Program-made: the position numbers and the translations under genes
Assembly: GCF_014651635.1 (NCBI RefSeq)
Contig: NZ_BMXG01000001.1
Coordinates: 230,517-294,516 of the forward strand
Length of the DNA stretch: 64,000 nt
Reading direction: 5' to 3'
DNA from: Cerasicoccus arenae
GTDB taxonomy: Bacteria > Verrucomicrobiota > Verrucomicrobiia > Opitutales > Cerasicoccaceae
Shown: positions 26,001 to 35,600 of the stretch, piece after piece
How positions within the stretch are numbered: the stretch's first letter is position 1
How the letters are laid out: each line of letters begins with the position of its first letter
Notes under the pieces: generated by a model
What the model was told of the DNA's origin: nothing
Databases searched by the model: none
What the model saw: only the letters and a program-made list of their open reading frames with translations

Positions 26001-27161
26001 ATGCCATTAAGTGCTACTACTGACGATTGGCCGGAGCCCCAACGGATGGACTCTCCCGTGACCCCAGTCGACCCGCTTGAGATGCTTCTTCCACTCGAAG
26101 AAGACCTACATGCGTGTATCACCATGGAGCTCAAGGAGTTAGAGGATCGCCTATCGCAGCACCCGTCTCTCGAACCCGCTTGGCGATCGCTCAAAGCCTT
26201 TCTCCGCCAACCCGGTAAACGCCTGCGCCCGCTCTTGTTCTTACTCAGCTATCAGCTCTTTGACCGCAAAGATACCCCCCCCCCACGCTCCGCCCTCCGT
26301 GTCGCTGGTGCCCTGGAGCTTTTTCACGCCTTTGCCCTCATCCACGATGACTTGATCGACTGCTCGGAGTCCCGCCGCGGCAAGCCCACGCTCCACCGCG
26401 CCCTGGACAACGATGTAACCAGCGATCGACGCAACGCACAGAGCCTTGCCCTCGTGTTGGGAGACATCCTCTTCGGCTTTGCGATGGAGTGCTTTCTCGA
26501 CCCCGAACTCCCCCCCCCCCGCGCCCAGATGGCCATGCGTTACTTCCTCCGCATCGCCCAAGAAACTGGCATGGGACAGGCCGCGGAGATCGCCCATCTG
26601 GAAATTCCTCTGGCAGACATCAACGAGTCCGAAATCGAGCAAACCTACCATCTCAAGACCACCCGCTACACCATCGAATGCCCACTGGTCCTTGGCGCAT
26701 TGCTCGCTGGCGCAGATCAAAATACCCATCTCGCCCTCAGCGCCTTTGCCCGCCCCCTCGGCTTGGCCTTCCAGATCGAGAATGACTTGCACGAAGTCGA
26801 ACTTCTCCCTGACGCTGCACCAGACCTAGCCTACGACTTTCATTGCGGCGTCAAAACGCTGCTCCTCAAGCGCCTCCACGATTCCCTCCCCCCCACTGAC
26901 CAGAAACTGCTCCACACCGCCTTGGCCCGTTCGGAAAGCCAGGAAGGACTTTCGCAGATCGCACTCTTATTAGCCAAGTCCGGCGTTCCCTTGCAATTGC
27001 GACGCGAAGTACGCCAGCATTTCAACGACGCCCGCCAAGCCCTTCGTGAATCCGCCTTACCGTCAAGCCAAGTTGCCTTTCTCGAAGCCGTGGTAGAGTT
27101 CATCCAAAGCAACCGCCGCCATTCAGAATCCACCGCGGCCACTCGCCCACGTACTGCGTAG
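26001..27161 (+). CDS. Polyprenyl (isoprenoid) diphosphate synthase family protein
   Basis: An all-helical trans-prenyltransferase relative, normally joining IPP to allylic diphosphates. Of 386 residues, the first aspartate-rich motif IHDDLIDCSESRRGKPTLHR (DDxxD) is intact at about residues 113-132, as is FLRQPGKRLRPLLF. The second motif, usually DDxxD, reads FQIENDLHEVE, so two of three Asp are replaced. The C-terminus is about 80 residues longer than usual. Two long C tracts (10 and 11) lie in frame. The product chain length is unknown. It could also be a non-elongating terpene-forming relative. Confidence 0.8.
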   Translation: MPLSATTDDWPEPQRMDSPVTPVDPLEMLLPLEEDLHACITMELKELEDRLSQHPSLEPAWRSLKAFLRQPGKRLRPLLFLLSYQLFDRKDTPPPRSALRVAGALELFHAFALIHDDLIDCSESRRGKPTLHRALDNDVTSDRRNAQSLALVLGDILFGFAMECFLDPELPPPRAQMAMRYFLRIAQETGMGQAAEIAHLEIPLADINESEIEQTYHLKTTRYTIECPLVLGALLAGADQNTHLALSAFARPLGLAFQIENDLHEVELLPDAAPDLAYDFHCGVKTLLLKRLHDSLPPTDQKLLHTALARSESQEGLSQIALLLAKSGVPLQLRREVRQHFNDARQALRESALPSSQVAFLEAVVEFIQSNRRHSESTAATRPRTA

Positions 27162-27243
27162 CGAACCGAGTAACCAATCCACCCCTAGAACTCCCGCGGA
27201 ATCCGCTTGCGGATACCCACATCATGGTGTTCCTTTTACTTAT

Positions 27244-27687
27244 ATGCTGAACGACGTGGTTGAAGTCGATATTAAGGGCGTCATGCCGACGTCCAACGGG
27301 TGTGCGGTTTTCCTTGGAAGCGAGGAAAAGACCTTTGTCATATATGTCGATCAGGGTATCGGTAACGCCATTTCGATGACGATTAACCACGTCAAAAAAG
27401 AGCGCCCGCTCACCCACGATCTCATCGACAGCATGTTCCAAGGCTTTGGCATCGGCGTAGAGCGCGTGGTGATCAACGATGTCGACGATGGCACTTTTTT
27501 TGCCCGTCTGATCCTGAATATGGACAACGAAATCGGCAAAAAAATCGTCGAAATTGACGCCCGGCCAAGCGATTCCATTGTCCTAGCCCTACAAGCTGAA
27601 AAGCCCATCTACGTCGCCCAAAAAGTCATCGATTCCGTCGAGGATATGACAGAAATTCTCGAACGCATTCTGAAACAGTCGGACTGA
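27244..27687 (+). CDS. Bifunctional nuclease (DUF151) family protein
   Basis: 147 residues of the DUF151/bifunctional nuclease family, described from plants and bacteria. Characteristic segments are VVEVDIKGVMPTSNGCAVFLG, RPLTHDLIDSMFQGFGI, VVINDVDDGTFFARLIL and EIDARPSDSIVLALQ. It is cytosolic, and its role in bacteria is unresolved. Starts ATG at 27244. It follows the prenyl synthase on the same strand with an 82-base gap. Confidence 0.9.
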   Translation: MLNDVVEVDIKGVMPTSNGCAVFLGSEEKTFVIYVDQGIGNAISMTINHVKKERPLTHDLIDSMFQGFGIGVERVVINDVDDGTFFARLILNMDNEIGKKIVEIDARPSDSIVLALQAEKPIYVAQKVIDSVEDMTEILERILKQSD

Positions 27688-27689
27688 TT

Positions 27690-27724
27690 CGGAGGTTAAA
27701 GATTAAAAGTGGAAAGGTTAAAGC
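27690..27724 (+). repeat. GGTTAAAG-family intergenic repeat (copy 1)
   Basis: Directly behind the DUF151 gene stop, GGAGGTTAAAGATTAAAAGT is followed by GGAAAGGTTAAAG. Near-identical words occur at 50080-50115 (minus sense), and related ones at 43872-43998 and 57540-57562. No protein frame uses it. Confidence 0.5.
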
Positions 27725-27838
27725 AACGACCACTTTGGCCATGTATACTCACGATGAATAAACTCTTCTGGAAATATTCGTCCAAAGCCAATCGTCCGCT
27801 GAGCCAATAATCACACGGATTTCGCGTTCCTGAAAACC

Positions 27839-28372
27839 ATGAAAACATACGTTAGCCTCTTCATTGCACTGCTGCTAGCCGGTTGCGTGACTGGACCGGA
27901 AATTTTGACGCCACTGCCCTATCAAGGTTACGTGCTCCAGTGCGTGGTATTCAAAACAAGCGAAGCTATAGAATCGCCTACATTCGAAGTGTTGAAACTC
28001 GACTCAAACGCCGAATTGATCGTACTTCCGGGCGTAATTCTGCAAGAAAATCAACCGCAAGACATAAACTTATTCATGCCCAACGGTGATGAATTGGCCA
28101 TTTCGATCGCGGAATTTAACCCCAAATATATCAAGGATAGAGGCACCGCCCTGGTTAGCTTCACCTATGGCCAACGGCTTTTCTCCAATACGCACCCAGC
28201 AGAGGGCAATGCAGACGCCACATTCACACAACGCCGCCAAATTCAAAGTTCCTTGATGCTCCAGCCTGACCAATGGAAGTCGGTAGGCAGCGTGAGAAAC
28301 AAGGATGGCGGGGAATATTACTTCGTGCGCCTGACCTCCCCCATCAAAACGTTGCCGGGAGGCGCAAAATGA
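27839..28372 (+). CDS. Lipoprotein, hypothetical
   Basis: 177 residues with a clear lipoprotein signal (MKTYVSLFIALLLAGC, Cys16). The mature part is mixed beta (YVLQCVVFKTSEAIESPTFEVL; AELIVLPGVILQENQPQDINLF) and ends QPDQWKSVGSVRNKDGGEYYFVRL. The envelope location is firm, but I do not recognise the family. Its TGA overlaps the dus ATG (ATGA), so it probably heads the lipoprotein-dus-hydrolase-DJ-1-Wzy run. Confidence 0.65.
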   Translation: MKTYVSLFIALLLAGCVTGPEILTPLPYQGYVLQCVVFKTSEAIESPTFEVLKLDSNAELIVLPGVILQENQPQDINLFMPNGDELAISIAEFNPKYIKDRGTALVSFTYGQRLFSNTHPAEGNADATFTQRRQIQSSLMLQPDQWKSVGSVRNKDGGEYYFVRLTSPIKTLPGGAK

Positions 28373-29475
28373 CCCCCCCCCTGCCCGACACACTGATCCC
28401 CAGCCAGCCGCCAACGGCCCTAGCGCCAATGCAGGACGTGACCACACGCGCATTCATGGCGATCGTCAATGAATACGGGCCGCCAGACCTATTCTTCACG
28501 GAGTATTTTCGCGTACATGAACATTCGCGACCGGAAGCGCACATCCTTGAGTCCATTGATGACAACCCGAGCGATCGGCCTGTTTTTGCGCAGTTGATCG
28601 GCGAGGATATCGAGCACATGCAGCGCACCGTGCGCCTGCTGCTCGAGCACCCAATCGCAGGCATCGATCTCAATATGGGTTGCCCCGCACCCAAGGTTTA
28701 CAAGAAAAACGTCGGCGGCGGCCTGCTCCGTGATCCGGACAAGATTGACGCCCTGCTGGGCGCACTACGGGAAGTCTGCCCTGGGCGGTTCACCGTCAAG
28801 ATGCGCATTGGCTTTGCCGATACCGAGCATTACGCCCCGATTCTGAAGCTCATCAACAAGCACGATGTCGACCTGCTCAGTGTACACGGACGCACCGTCA
28901 AGGGCATGTATCGGAGCGAAGTCGACTATGATTGTATCAAACAGGCCGTGGACAGCGTGGCCTGCCCGGTGCTCGCCAACGGCGATGTGTCGTCAGTCGC
29001 CAAAGGCCAATGGGTGCTCGCACACACCGGTGCCTCAGGTCTAATGATTGGCCGACATGCGATCCGCAACCCGTGGATTTTCCGCCAATTGAGAGAAACT
29101 TTCGACGGGCAACCAGTCTTTCAACCGACTCTGGGCGATGTACGCGGCTACGTGGATCTACTTTGGAAGGAAACCCGCAAGGGCCGCCACGAAGACGAGC
29201 GCCATGTTGCCTATCTGAAGAAATTCCTGAACTTCGTCGGCCAAAGCGTCGACCCCGAAGGCCATTTTTTACGGACGATGCGCCGAGCGCGTGCGCCAGA
29301 GGACTTTTTTGCAATTTGCGACGAATGCCTAGTTAATGGCGGGCGCGACCAAATTCCCTTCGCTGCTGAGCCCTATCCTGGCCTAATCGCCCGTCCTAGC
29401 CGTGAGGCACCCACCGGGCCGTCAGCTAGCAACGCAGGCGAGCTTCAGGAATGCAATCTGGACAACGTCACTTAG
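28369..29475 (+). CDS. tRNA-dihydrouridine synthase
   Basis: FMN enzyme that reduces uridine to dihydrouridine in tRNA D-loops. 368 residues from the ATG overlapping the lipoprotein stop. Signature parts are APMQDVTTRAFMAIVNEYG, DLNMGCPAPKVYKKNVGGGLLRDP with the catalytic Cys in GCP, LLSVHGRTVKGMYRSEVDYD, PVLANGDVSS and GLMIGRHAIRNPWIF. Which Dus subtype is unclear. A C9 run occupies codons 2-5 immediately after the ATG, so its length would decide the reading frame. Confidence 0.92.
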   Translation: MTPPLPDTLIPSQPPTALAPMQDVTTRAFMAIVNEYGPPDLFFTEYFRVHEHSRPEAHILESIDDNPSDRPVFAQLIGEDIEHMQRTVRLLLEHPIAGIDLNMGCPAPKVYKKNVGGGLLRDPDKIDALLGALREVCPGRFTVKMRIGFADTEHYAPILKLINKHDVDLLSVHGRTVKGMYRSEVDYDCIKQAVDSVACPVLANGDVSSVAKGQWVLAHTGASGLMIGRHAIRNPWIFRQLRETFDGQPVFQPTLGDVRGYVDLLWKETRKGRHEDERHVAYLKKFLNFVGQSVDPEGHFLRTMRRARAPEDFFAICDECLVNGGRDQIPFAAEPYPGLIARPSREAPTGPSASNAGELQECNLDNVT

Positions 29476-29490
29476 ACTCGACTTCCCTCC

Positions 29491-30312
29491 GTGCGCCGCA
29501 AAAAACGACCCATGCTCTGGCAACTAATCAACGGACTGGCAATTGGGCTTGTCCTCGCATATCTCGGTCTCTGCCTGTTCGCCGTATTCTTCTCCGATCG
29601 GATGATTTTTCCAGTGCCGCCTCGCAGCTACAAGGACACCAAGGAAATCATCAGGCTACCGTTACCACGCTCCAACACCGAGATTGCTGCGCTCTACCTG
29701 CCCAACCCAGAAGCGAAGTTCACCATCCTCTACAGTCATGGTAATGCCGAGGACTTGGGCAATATCCGGCCGTTTTTGGGAGACCTGCGAGATCAAGGCT
29801 TCGCTGTAATGGCATACGACTATCCCGGCTACGGAACCAGCGACGGCCGCCCAAGCGAGCAGGGCTGCAATGAAGCTATTTCTGCCGTCTTCAGTTATCT
29901 CGTTGTTTTGCGGGATGTCGACCCCGACAGCATCATCTTATTCGGACGCTCGCTGGGGGGGGGGCCTACGATTGCCCTCGCGTCTAAAAAAGTCGTCGCA
30001 GGCGTCATCACCGACGGCACTTACTCCAGCACATTTCGAGTCGTCACCCGTCGAAAATTGGTGCCTTGGGATAAATTCGACAACCTCGCCCTAATCAACC
30101 AAATCCAGTGCCCACTGCTGATCATACATGGCACACAGGACCGTACGGTCCCCTTCTCCCACGCCCAAGCACTATTTGACAAGGCCAAGGAGCCGAAAAC
30201 CGCATTTTTCGTCGATGACGCTGGGCACAACAATTTGATTGAACGGGCAGGCTCCCGCTATTGGGATGCCATCGACACATTCACCAAATCACTCCCCGAA
30301 CCCCATGAGTAA
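29491..30312 (+). CDS. Membrane-anchored alpha/beta hydrolase (ABHD17/BEM46-like)
   Basis: 273 residues from GTG at 29491; an ATG at 29512 is possible. One N-terminal membrane segment (IGLVLAYLGLCLFAVFFS) precedes an alpha/beta-hydrolase domain with the oxyanion motif LYSHGNAEDLG, YDYPGYGTSDG, nucleophile elbow FGRSLGGGP, Asp in IHGTQDRTVPFSHA and His in DDAGHNNL. The domain probably faces the periplasm. Substrate unknown (acyl-ester or peptide). The nucleophile elbow itself is encoded by a G10 tract, in frame. It overlaps the DJ-1 gene start by eight bases. Confidence 0.85.
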   Translation: MRRKKRPMLWQLINGLAIGLVLAYLGLCLFAVFFSDRMIFPVPPRSYKDTKEIIRLPLPRSNTEIAALYLPNPEAKFTILYSHGNAEDLGNIRPFLGDLRDQGFAVMAYDYPGYGTSDGRPSEQGCNEAISAVFSYLVVLRDVDPDSIILFGRSLGGGPTIALASKKVVAGVITDGTYSSTFRVVTRRKLVPWDKFDNLALINQIQCPLLIIHGTQDRTVPFSHAQALFDKAKEPKTAFFVDDAGHNNLIERAGSRYWDAIDTFTKSLPEPHE

Positions 30313-30862
30313 ATCTGCATTAGTCATCCTGCACGAAGGCTTTGAAGAAATGGAAGCCATCGCCCCCATCGACATCCTTCGAAGGGGGGGGGTCTCGGTC
30401 ACCGTTGCCTCGCTGACCAAGGAGATTCTCATCATAGGCCGCAACAGCATAACGGTGCAGGCTGATGTCGACCTCGATCAAGCGTTGATGCACGACTATG
30501 ACGCCATCGTTCTGCCCGGTGGCCCAGGGGTTAATAAATCCCTCCGCCACGACCCGCGTGTGCGCCTTGCGATTCAGCGACAACTGGAGTTGGGGAAGCT
30601 CGTGGCTGCCATCTGCGCGGCCCCTCTGACCTTACTCGACGCAGGTTTGTTAGAGGGTAAACGTCACACTGCACATTATAGTACAGTCGAGGAATTACCC
30701 GAGATGGAATCCGCCCAAACCGTAATTACCGACGGACTGATTATCACTTCCCAAGGGGCAGGTACAGCAACAGCGTTCGCACTGACGGTGCTCGCGCAAT
30801 TAACCACTGAGATGGTGGCGCGCGAAGTCGCCGAATCCATCTGCCTAAGCACTCCACAATAG
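30305..30862 (+). CDS. DJ-1/PfpI family protein
   Basis: 185 residues of the class I glutamine amidotransferase-like DJ-1 branch. It begins MSKSALVILHEGFEEMEAIAP with the conserved Glu and has DAIVLPGGPGVN plus the nucleophile Cys in VAAICAAPLTLLDAG. Relatives act as glyoxalase/deglycase or stress chaperones; the exact role is unknown. The ATG at 30305 lies inside the previous gene, arguing for coupling. A G9 run at 30384-30392 encodes RRGGV in frame. Confidence 0.9.
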   Translation: MSKSALVILHEGFEEMEAIAPIDILRRGGVSVTVASLTKEILIIGRNSITVQADVDLDQALMHDYDAIVLPGGPGVNKSLRHDPRVRLAIQRQLELGKLVAAICAAPLTLLDAGLLEGKRHTAHYSTVEELPEMESAQTVITDGLIITSQGAGTATAFALTVLAQLTTEMVAREVAESICLSTPQ

Positions 30863-30878
30863 GGGATTTGTTTCTACT

Positions 30879-32387
30879 GTGTGGGAAGAAGAATATCCGC
30901 TGCCCGGTTATAAAACCGCGACTGAAAAGTATGTCACGGCCCAGTTCATCGGCATGGGCTTGCTCACAAGCTGGCTTGTGGGGGGGGATTTTGCGGGCGG
31001 ACCGTCACTGAGCGCCGCCATTGGGGCCCTATCGTTATTTTTCTTCTTTTTCTACCGTCGGGAGGGAGCCATCTCTACGAGCACCAATCGCCGTTATTTT
31101 CGACGCTGGTTGCTTGTGCCTATTGCTATGCTCGTCATCTGGTCGATTGGTCAGTTTTCGCCGACAATCTCATACCTACAAATCGGCGACCGAATTTATC
31201 TACAATTGGCTAACCCGCCCACCATTGGACCGGTCAATAGTTTCTCCGGTGCCAATTGGCAACTGATGGTATACCCCTGCATGATGATGATGAGCGCGGT
31301 TGGGCTTGTGGCCTTCACCCAGAGCCAGCACGCCATGGCCAAGATACTGATCACGCTCACGCGCAGTGCAATGATTCTGGCGGGCATTGGCCTAGTTGGA
31401 GAAGTATTTCGCTGGAAGCGTATCCTCACCTTTCTGACGCCTGCACAAGACAATTTCTATTCAGTATTTCCCCATGGACACCAATGGGCGGCATTTGCCC
31501 TGTTCTGGATGGTTGTTAGTTTCGGCGTGTTATTCTACCTCCATCATCGGCAATCTTGGAAAAGCCTGTTCTCCCATAATAGCATGTGGCTTGTCTTAGG
31601 CTGGGTGGTGCTGGCGTGGTCAGTCTATTGGACGGGCGCACCAGTCCATCATTTCCTGCTTGGATTGGGTATCGGCCTGTTAACACTTAGCACTGGGCTG
31701 ATGATCGCGGCCAATCGCAAAGGGCATATTGGTAGCATGTTGGGCGGTGGCCTACTCGCCCTAATCGGTTGTGCGTTATCTGGCGGCAGCATCTACTATT
31801 TTGCCTCGGAATTCACCTTAGCGCAAAACGATGTCACGCGGGCACCATTTGGGATTCCATGGGAAGTCCAAACCGCTCTCTGGCGCGATGCCTGGGCCTT
31901 GTTTGAACAGCGTCCATACTTTGGCTGGGGCATCGATGCGTTTGCCGATGTCCTCCCCTTTCACCAACAGATAGACCTCGGCCAGGAATACTACGGATCG
32001 CCCCACTCTGACCTGCTGCAAGGCTTAGTCGAATACGGTCTGGTCGGCATGGCGCTCTGGCTGATTTACCCATTGTCGCTGATGTTTGCCTTTGCGCGGA
32101 TGAAAACCCACCGCCGTCTAAGCCATTACCTCTGGGGCGGCGCTACGCTGCTTGCGCTGCTATCTTTGGTCAGTCAACCACTCAGCAGCCCGGCAAATTT
32201 CGTCTGCTTGTGGATTGGCTTGGCAATGGCCTTCAAGTGGTCGCAAGCTGCCGAGCAGGGTCAACGATCCACTCCTGTCGCCCGAAACTCACCTTTACCT
32301 GTGATCAAAGCCAATCCTGAACGGGAAAACGAGGTTGACCGATCTTCAAAGACTCGCCACAAAAACCGCCGCCGCCGTTCCAATTAG
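30879..32387 (+). CDS. O-antigen ligase/polymerase-like membrane protein
   Basis: 502 residues from GTG (MWEEEYPLPGYK). About ten or more hydrophobic segments are visible (FIGMGLLTSWLVGG, AIGALSLFFFFF, LLVPIAMLVIWSIG and others). A periplasmic loop late in the protein has PYFGWGIDAFADVLPFHQQ and SPHSDLLQGLVEYGLVGMALWL, the usual Wzy/WaaL (O-antigen ligase domain) signature. The C-terminus is basic and cytosolic (KTRHKNRRRRSN). It probably acts in surface polysaccharide assembly, though no glycosyltransferase cluster adjoins. A G8 tract lies near codon 35. Confidence 0.8.
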   Translation: MWEEEYPLPGYKTATEKYVTAQFIGMGLLTSWLVGGDFAGGPSLSAAIGALSLFFFFFYRREGAISTSTNRRYFRRWLLVPIAMLVIWSIGQFSPTISYLQIGDRIYLQLANPPTIGPVNSFSGANWQLMVYPCMMMMSAVGLVAFTQSQHAMAKILITLTRSAMILAGIGLVGEVFRWKRILTFLTPAQDNFYSVFPHGHQWAAFALFWMVVSFGVLFYLHHRQSWKSLFSHNSMWLVLGWVVLAWSVYWTGAPVHHFLLGLGIGLLTLSTGLMIAANRKGHIGSMLGGGLLALIGCALSGGSIYYFASEFTLAQNDVTRAPFGIPWEVQTALWRDAWALFEQRPYFGWGIDAFADVLPFHQQIDLGQEYYGSPHSDLLQGLVEYGLVGMALWLIYPLSLMFAFARMKTHRRLSHYLWGGATLLALLSLVSQPLSSPANFVCLWIGLAMAFKWSQAAEQGQRSTPVARNSPLPVIKANPERENEVDRSSKTRHKNRRRRSN

Positions 32388-32501
32388 TAAAGCGGAGGTC
32401 GTATCGTGGTTTCCTGCAACCAAACACAGCGTCTCATTGGCCTTCAGCAAAAAAAATCCCACCATGCATGGAAATTTATCGATGCTGGATGGGATGCAAA
32501 A

Positions 32502-32556
32502 TGACTGTAGGCTTTGACCATTTGTCAGCGACAAACGGCCAAAGCAACTACAGTCA
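32502..32556. terminator. Long imperfect inverted repeat between convergent genes
   Basis: TGACTGTAGGCTTTGACCAT with TTGTC pairs with GACAAACGGCCAAAGCAACT plus ACAGTCA. This gives about 24 paired bases with a few G-U pairs and a two-base bulge. It lies between the Wzy-like gene and the convergent beta-helix gene, a position suited to a two-way terminator, although no strong T run follows on either side. Confidence 0.5.
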
Positions 32557-32606
32557 AATGATCAAGCGTAACTTACTATGTTCGCTGGAATCGCAGTTGG
32601 TGTCGT

Positions 32607-35600
32607 TTATTCCGCTTCGTAGATACGAATATCAGAGAATATCGCATTGAGGCTGGCATCATCATCATCGTCGCCAACAAAGGTCAGGTAGGACATACTT
32701 CCCGTGAAGAATGAGCCAACGGGAATCACAAGGGTTACCGGCCCTGAGCCTGCGACATACAAGGGACTGATCGGCGCGAAGGAGTCGTTAAGCACTTGGC
32801 TACCCGCCAACTTAATGTGCGTCAAACCAGTCAAATAGTCATTGTCAGAGTCGAAACCAATGCAGGTCAGCTCACCGACATCGGAAGCATCGAGTGTCAC
32901 TTCCATCATGGTGTCAGCAGTCACCGTATAGCTGTATGCATACTTCCTCCAGTAGTTGCCTGTTAGTTGAAGCGAGGTATTGCCTGCCCCCAATGTCATA
33001 CCGCCAGAGGCAGATTGCGAAGCGTAGTCTGAGAAACTTCCTGAATCAAAAACAAGCACGCTAGAAGGCGCAGTTGTCGACTCAACTTCCAGCACTGGCC
33101 CTTTGCCTGTATCTTCCCGGCTATTAAATGTAACATACATGGGGGTTGATGAAGGCTGAATCAGGACGAACGAGGCTCCCCCATCATCAATGGCTTCTTG
33201 AGCGATATAGGAAGTCACATCAATCTCATGAACCACTCCAGGTGTTCTGGCGTCAATCGTTGCGATTAACGTTCCAGATGAAGGCTCACGAGTATTCCAA
33301 GTCATAGTCGACTCATCCCACGCGTCGTTCACAAGTTGACGGATTTCGATGTAACGCGCTCCAGAACCTTCACCACCGATTGAGTTTACCCTTAATTTCA
33401 ATGTCGCGTTCGTCACGGTTCCAGTAAGCGAGGACAGCGGGAAACGAACGTACGAAATACGATCGTAATCCGGGGAACCATTTTTGACGGCTAAACCCAA
33501 ATTACTGCCGTAATTTGTGGTTGGGTTCGCATCATGCACATACGCATCCGCCTCGGCATCAATTTCAGAAATCGTTGAGCTTGGGGCCTCGGTTTCAATT
33601 TCAAGAACTGGCTCCTTTCCGGTATTCTCACGACTGCCAAATATAACCAACTTGTTGCCACTACCTGGCTGGATAAGAACAAAGGAAGCGCTTCCATCAC
33701 CGCTCATTTCAGATGAGACGTATGCACTTACATCAATTTCATGAATCACTCCAGGAGTCCGGGCGTCGATGGTTGCAATCAACGTTCCCGTTGATGATTC
33801 GCGGGTGTTCCACGTCATCGTCGACTCATCCCATGAGTCATTCGCAAGCTGACGAATCTCGATGTATCGCGCACCGGATCCCTCTCCACCGATTGACTCC
33901 ACATTCAGCTTAAGCGTCGCCCCCAGAAAACTATTGGTGGTCGATGGCAGAGCAAAACGGAGATAAGCAATACGCTTATACTCCGAGGGGCCTGATTTAG
34001 CCAATAATCTGGTATCGCTGCCAAAATTGGTGGTCGCGTTTCCGTCATTCACGAAGGTATCTGCTTCGGGGATAATTTCGAAGAATTCAGTTTCTCCGCT
34101 GGGAATGCCTGCGTTTAAGGCCAAGCGAATGGAATCTATTGCCAACGTGTATCCGCTGCTCGATCCGTTTTTGCCGGTCACGGTGAATCGGAAAACGGCG
34201 GTGGCATCCGAAGCCAATGTTACCGTTCCTATGGCGACTTCACCATAACCAGCAGTGCTGCTGTATTGATCGACTGGCGCACCAATATCAACGCCATCAA
34301 CACTTAGCTGATAAATGCCCCGATCTGAAGCCGTCTTATCCGTAACAAAAATCCAATAAGTACCGACTGGCAAATTTGGAACCGAGAATTCGATCCAATC
34401 ACCGGTGCTATCTGCATCCAAACGCACGAGCTCGCCACCACTAGAAGATACGTCCGCAACAAGCGTTTCACCCTCACCCGAATTGGAGACGAGTAGTGAC
34501 TCCGCTTCAAAAGGAGTCGATAGAGAATGATACCCAATGGACTGGCCATATTCCTGGCTGTCCAACTCATTACCGATACCGTTCCAAGTGATTGAGGGGC
34601 CGAAGAAATCTGGGTCAGTGCCACTGCCGGGACGATAGGTAACCGTGCCGCTGCCGAGTGTGACAGAGCCAGTTTCATATGAACCCGCTGCTCCGCTGAA
34701 GGCGATTATGCTATCGGTCACGGTAAGGCTACCGCTGCCATCTTCATCTAATCCACGACCAGTATTACCATAGTAGGTATAGTTTGTAACCGTGGAATGC
34801 CCATTTTGGGTCCAGATACCAGAACCATTAGTCGATTCACTCCCAGTTTGGTTCGCGGTTGTGCGACGGAAGGGATAAGCGGCCACGCAGTTGTTCAATG
34901 TTTTGGTATTATGCCAAAGCCTGAAGCCACGATAGTTCTTCACCGAAACACAACCCTCAAAATTTGCGACTGGTTTAATGTCGAAGCCGGCATCCTCGTT
35001 GTTCACCGCAATACAGCGGATGAACTGACTCGTGCCGCCAGTACTTCCCTCAAGAACAAAGCCATCACCATTGTAATAGCCCTGCGGATCGCCATTGGAG
35101 TCAGTCTGGTTATTCCACCGGTTATTCATAGCGATACAGTCTTCAAAGACCAGGTTCGTGTTAGCCGTACCGGAGCCATATCCAACAAAGCCAAATGGCA
35201 AAGATTCGCCATGATCCCACCAACTAACATCGCCTCCGGTCATATCGGCCGTGCAACGCCTAAAGGTTACATTGTCGCAACCACGATCTAAGCGGAAACC
35301 TTGCTTCGTGTATTCCTGAACGACCACATTTTCAAATAGGGTGTCATCAACATAGTAAAGGTATACGCCATGCCGAACGTCATGGATAAGTATATCCCGA
35401 AACGTTAAGCCTACGGACGAATTACCGGACGAATTTTTAATCCCGTGACGCGTGCGACTGATCTCCAAATTTTGCACAATCCAATGGTCGCCCCGCACAA
35501 GCAACACCTGAGATTGTCCAGAATTTGGAGAGGTTCGAGTCCAACCAGGGTCTCCGTTAAAATGTGGAATTCCACCACCAGTATCGACCCCCTTAATCGT

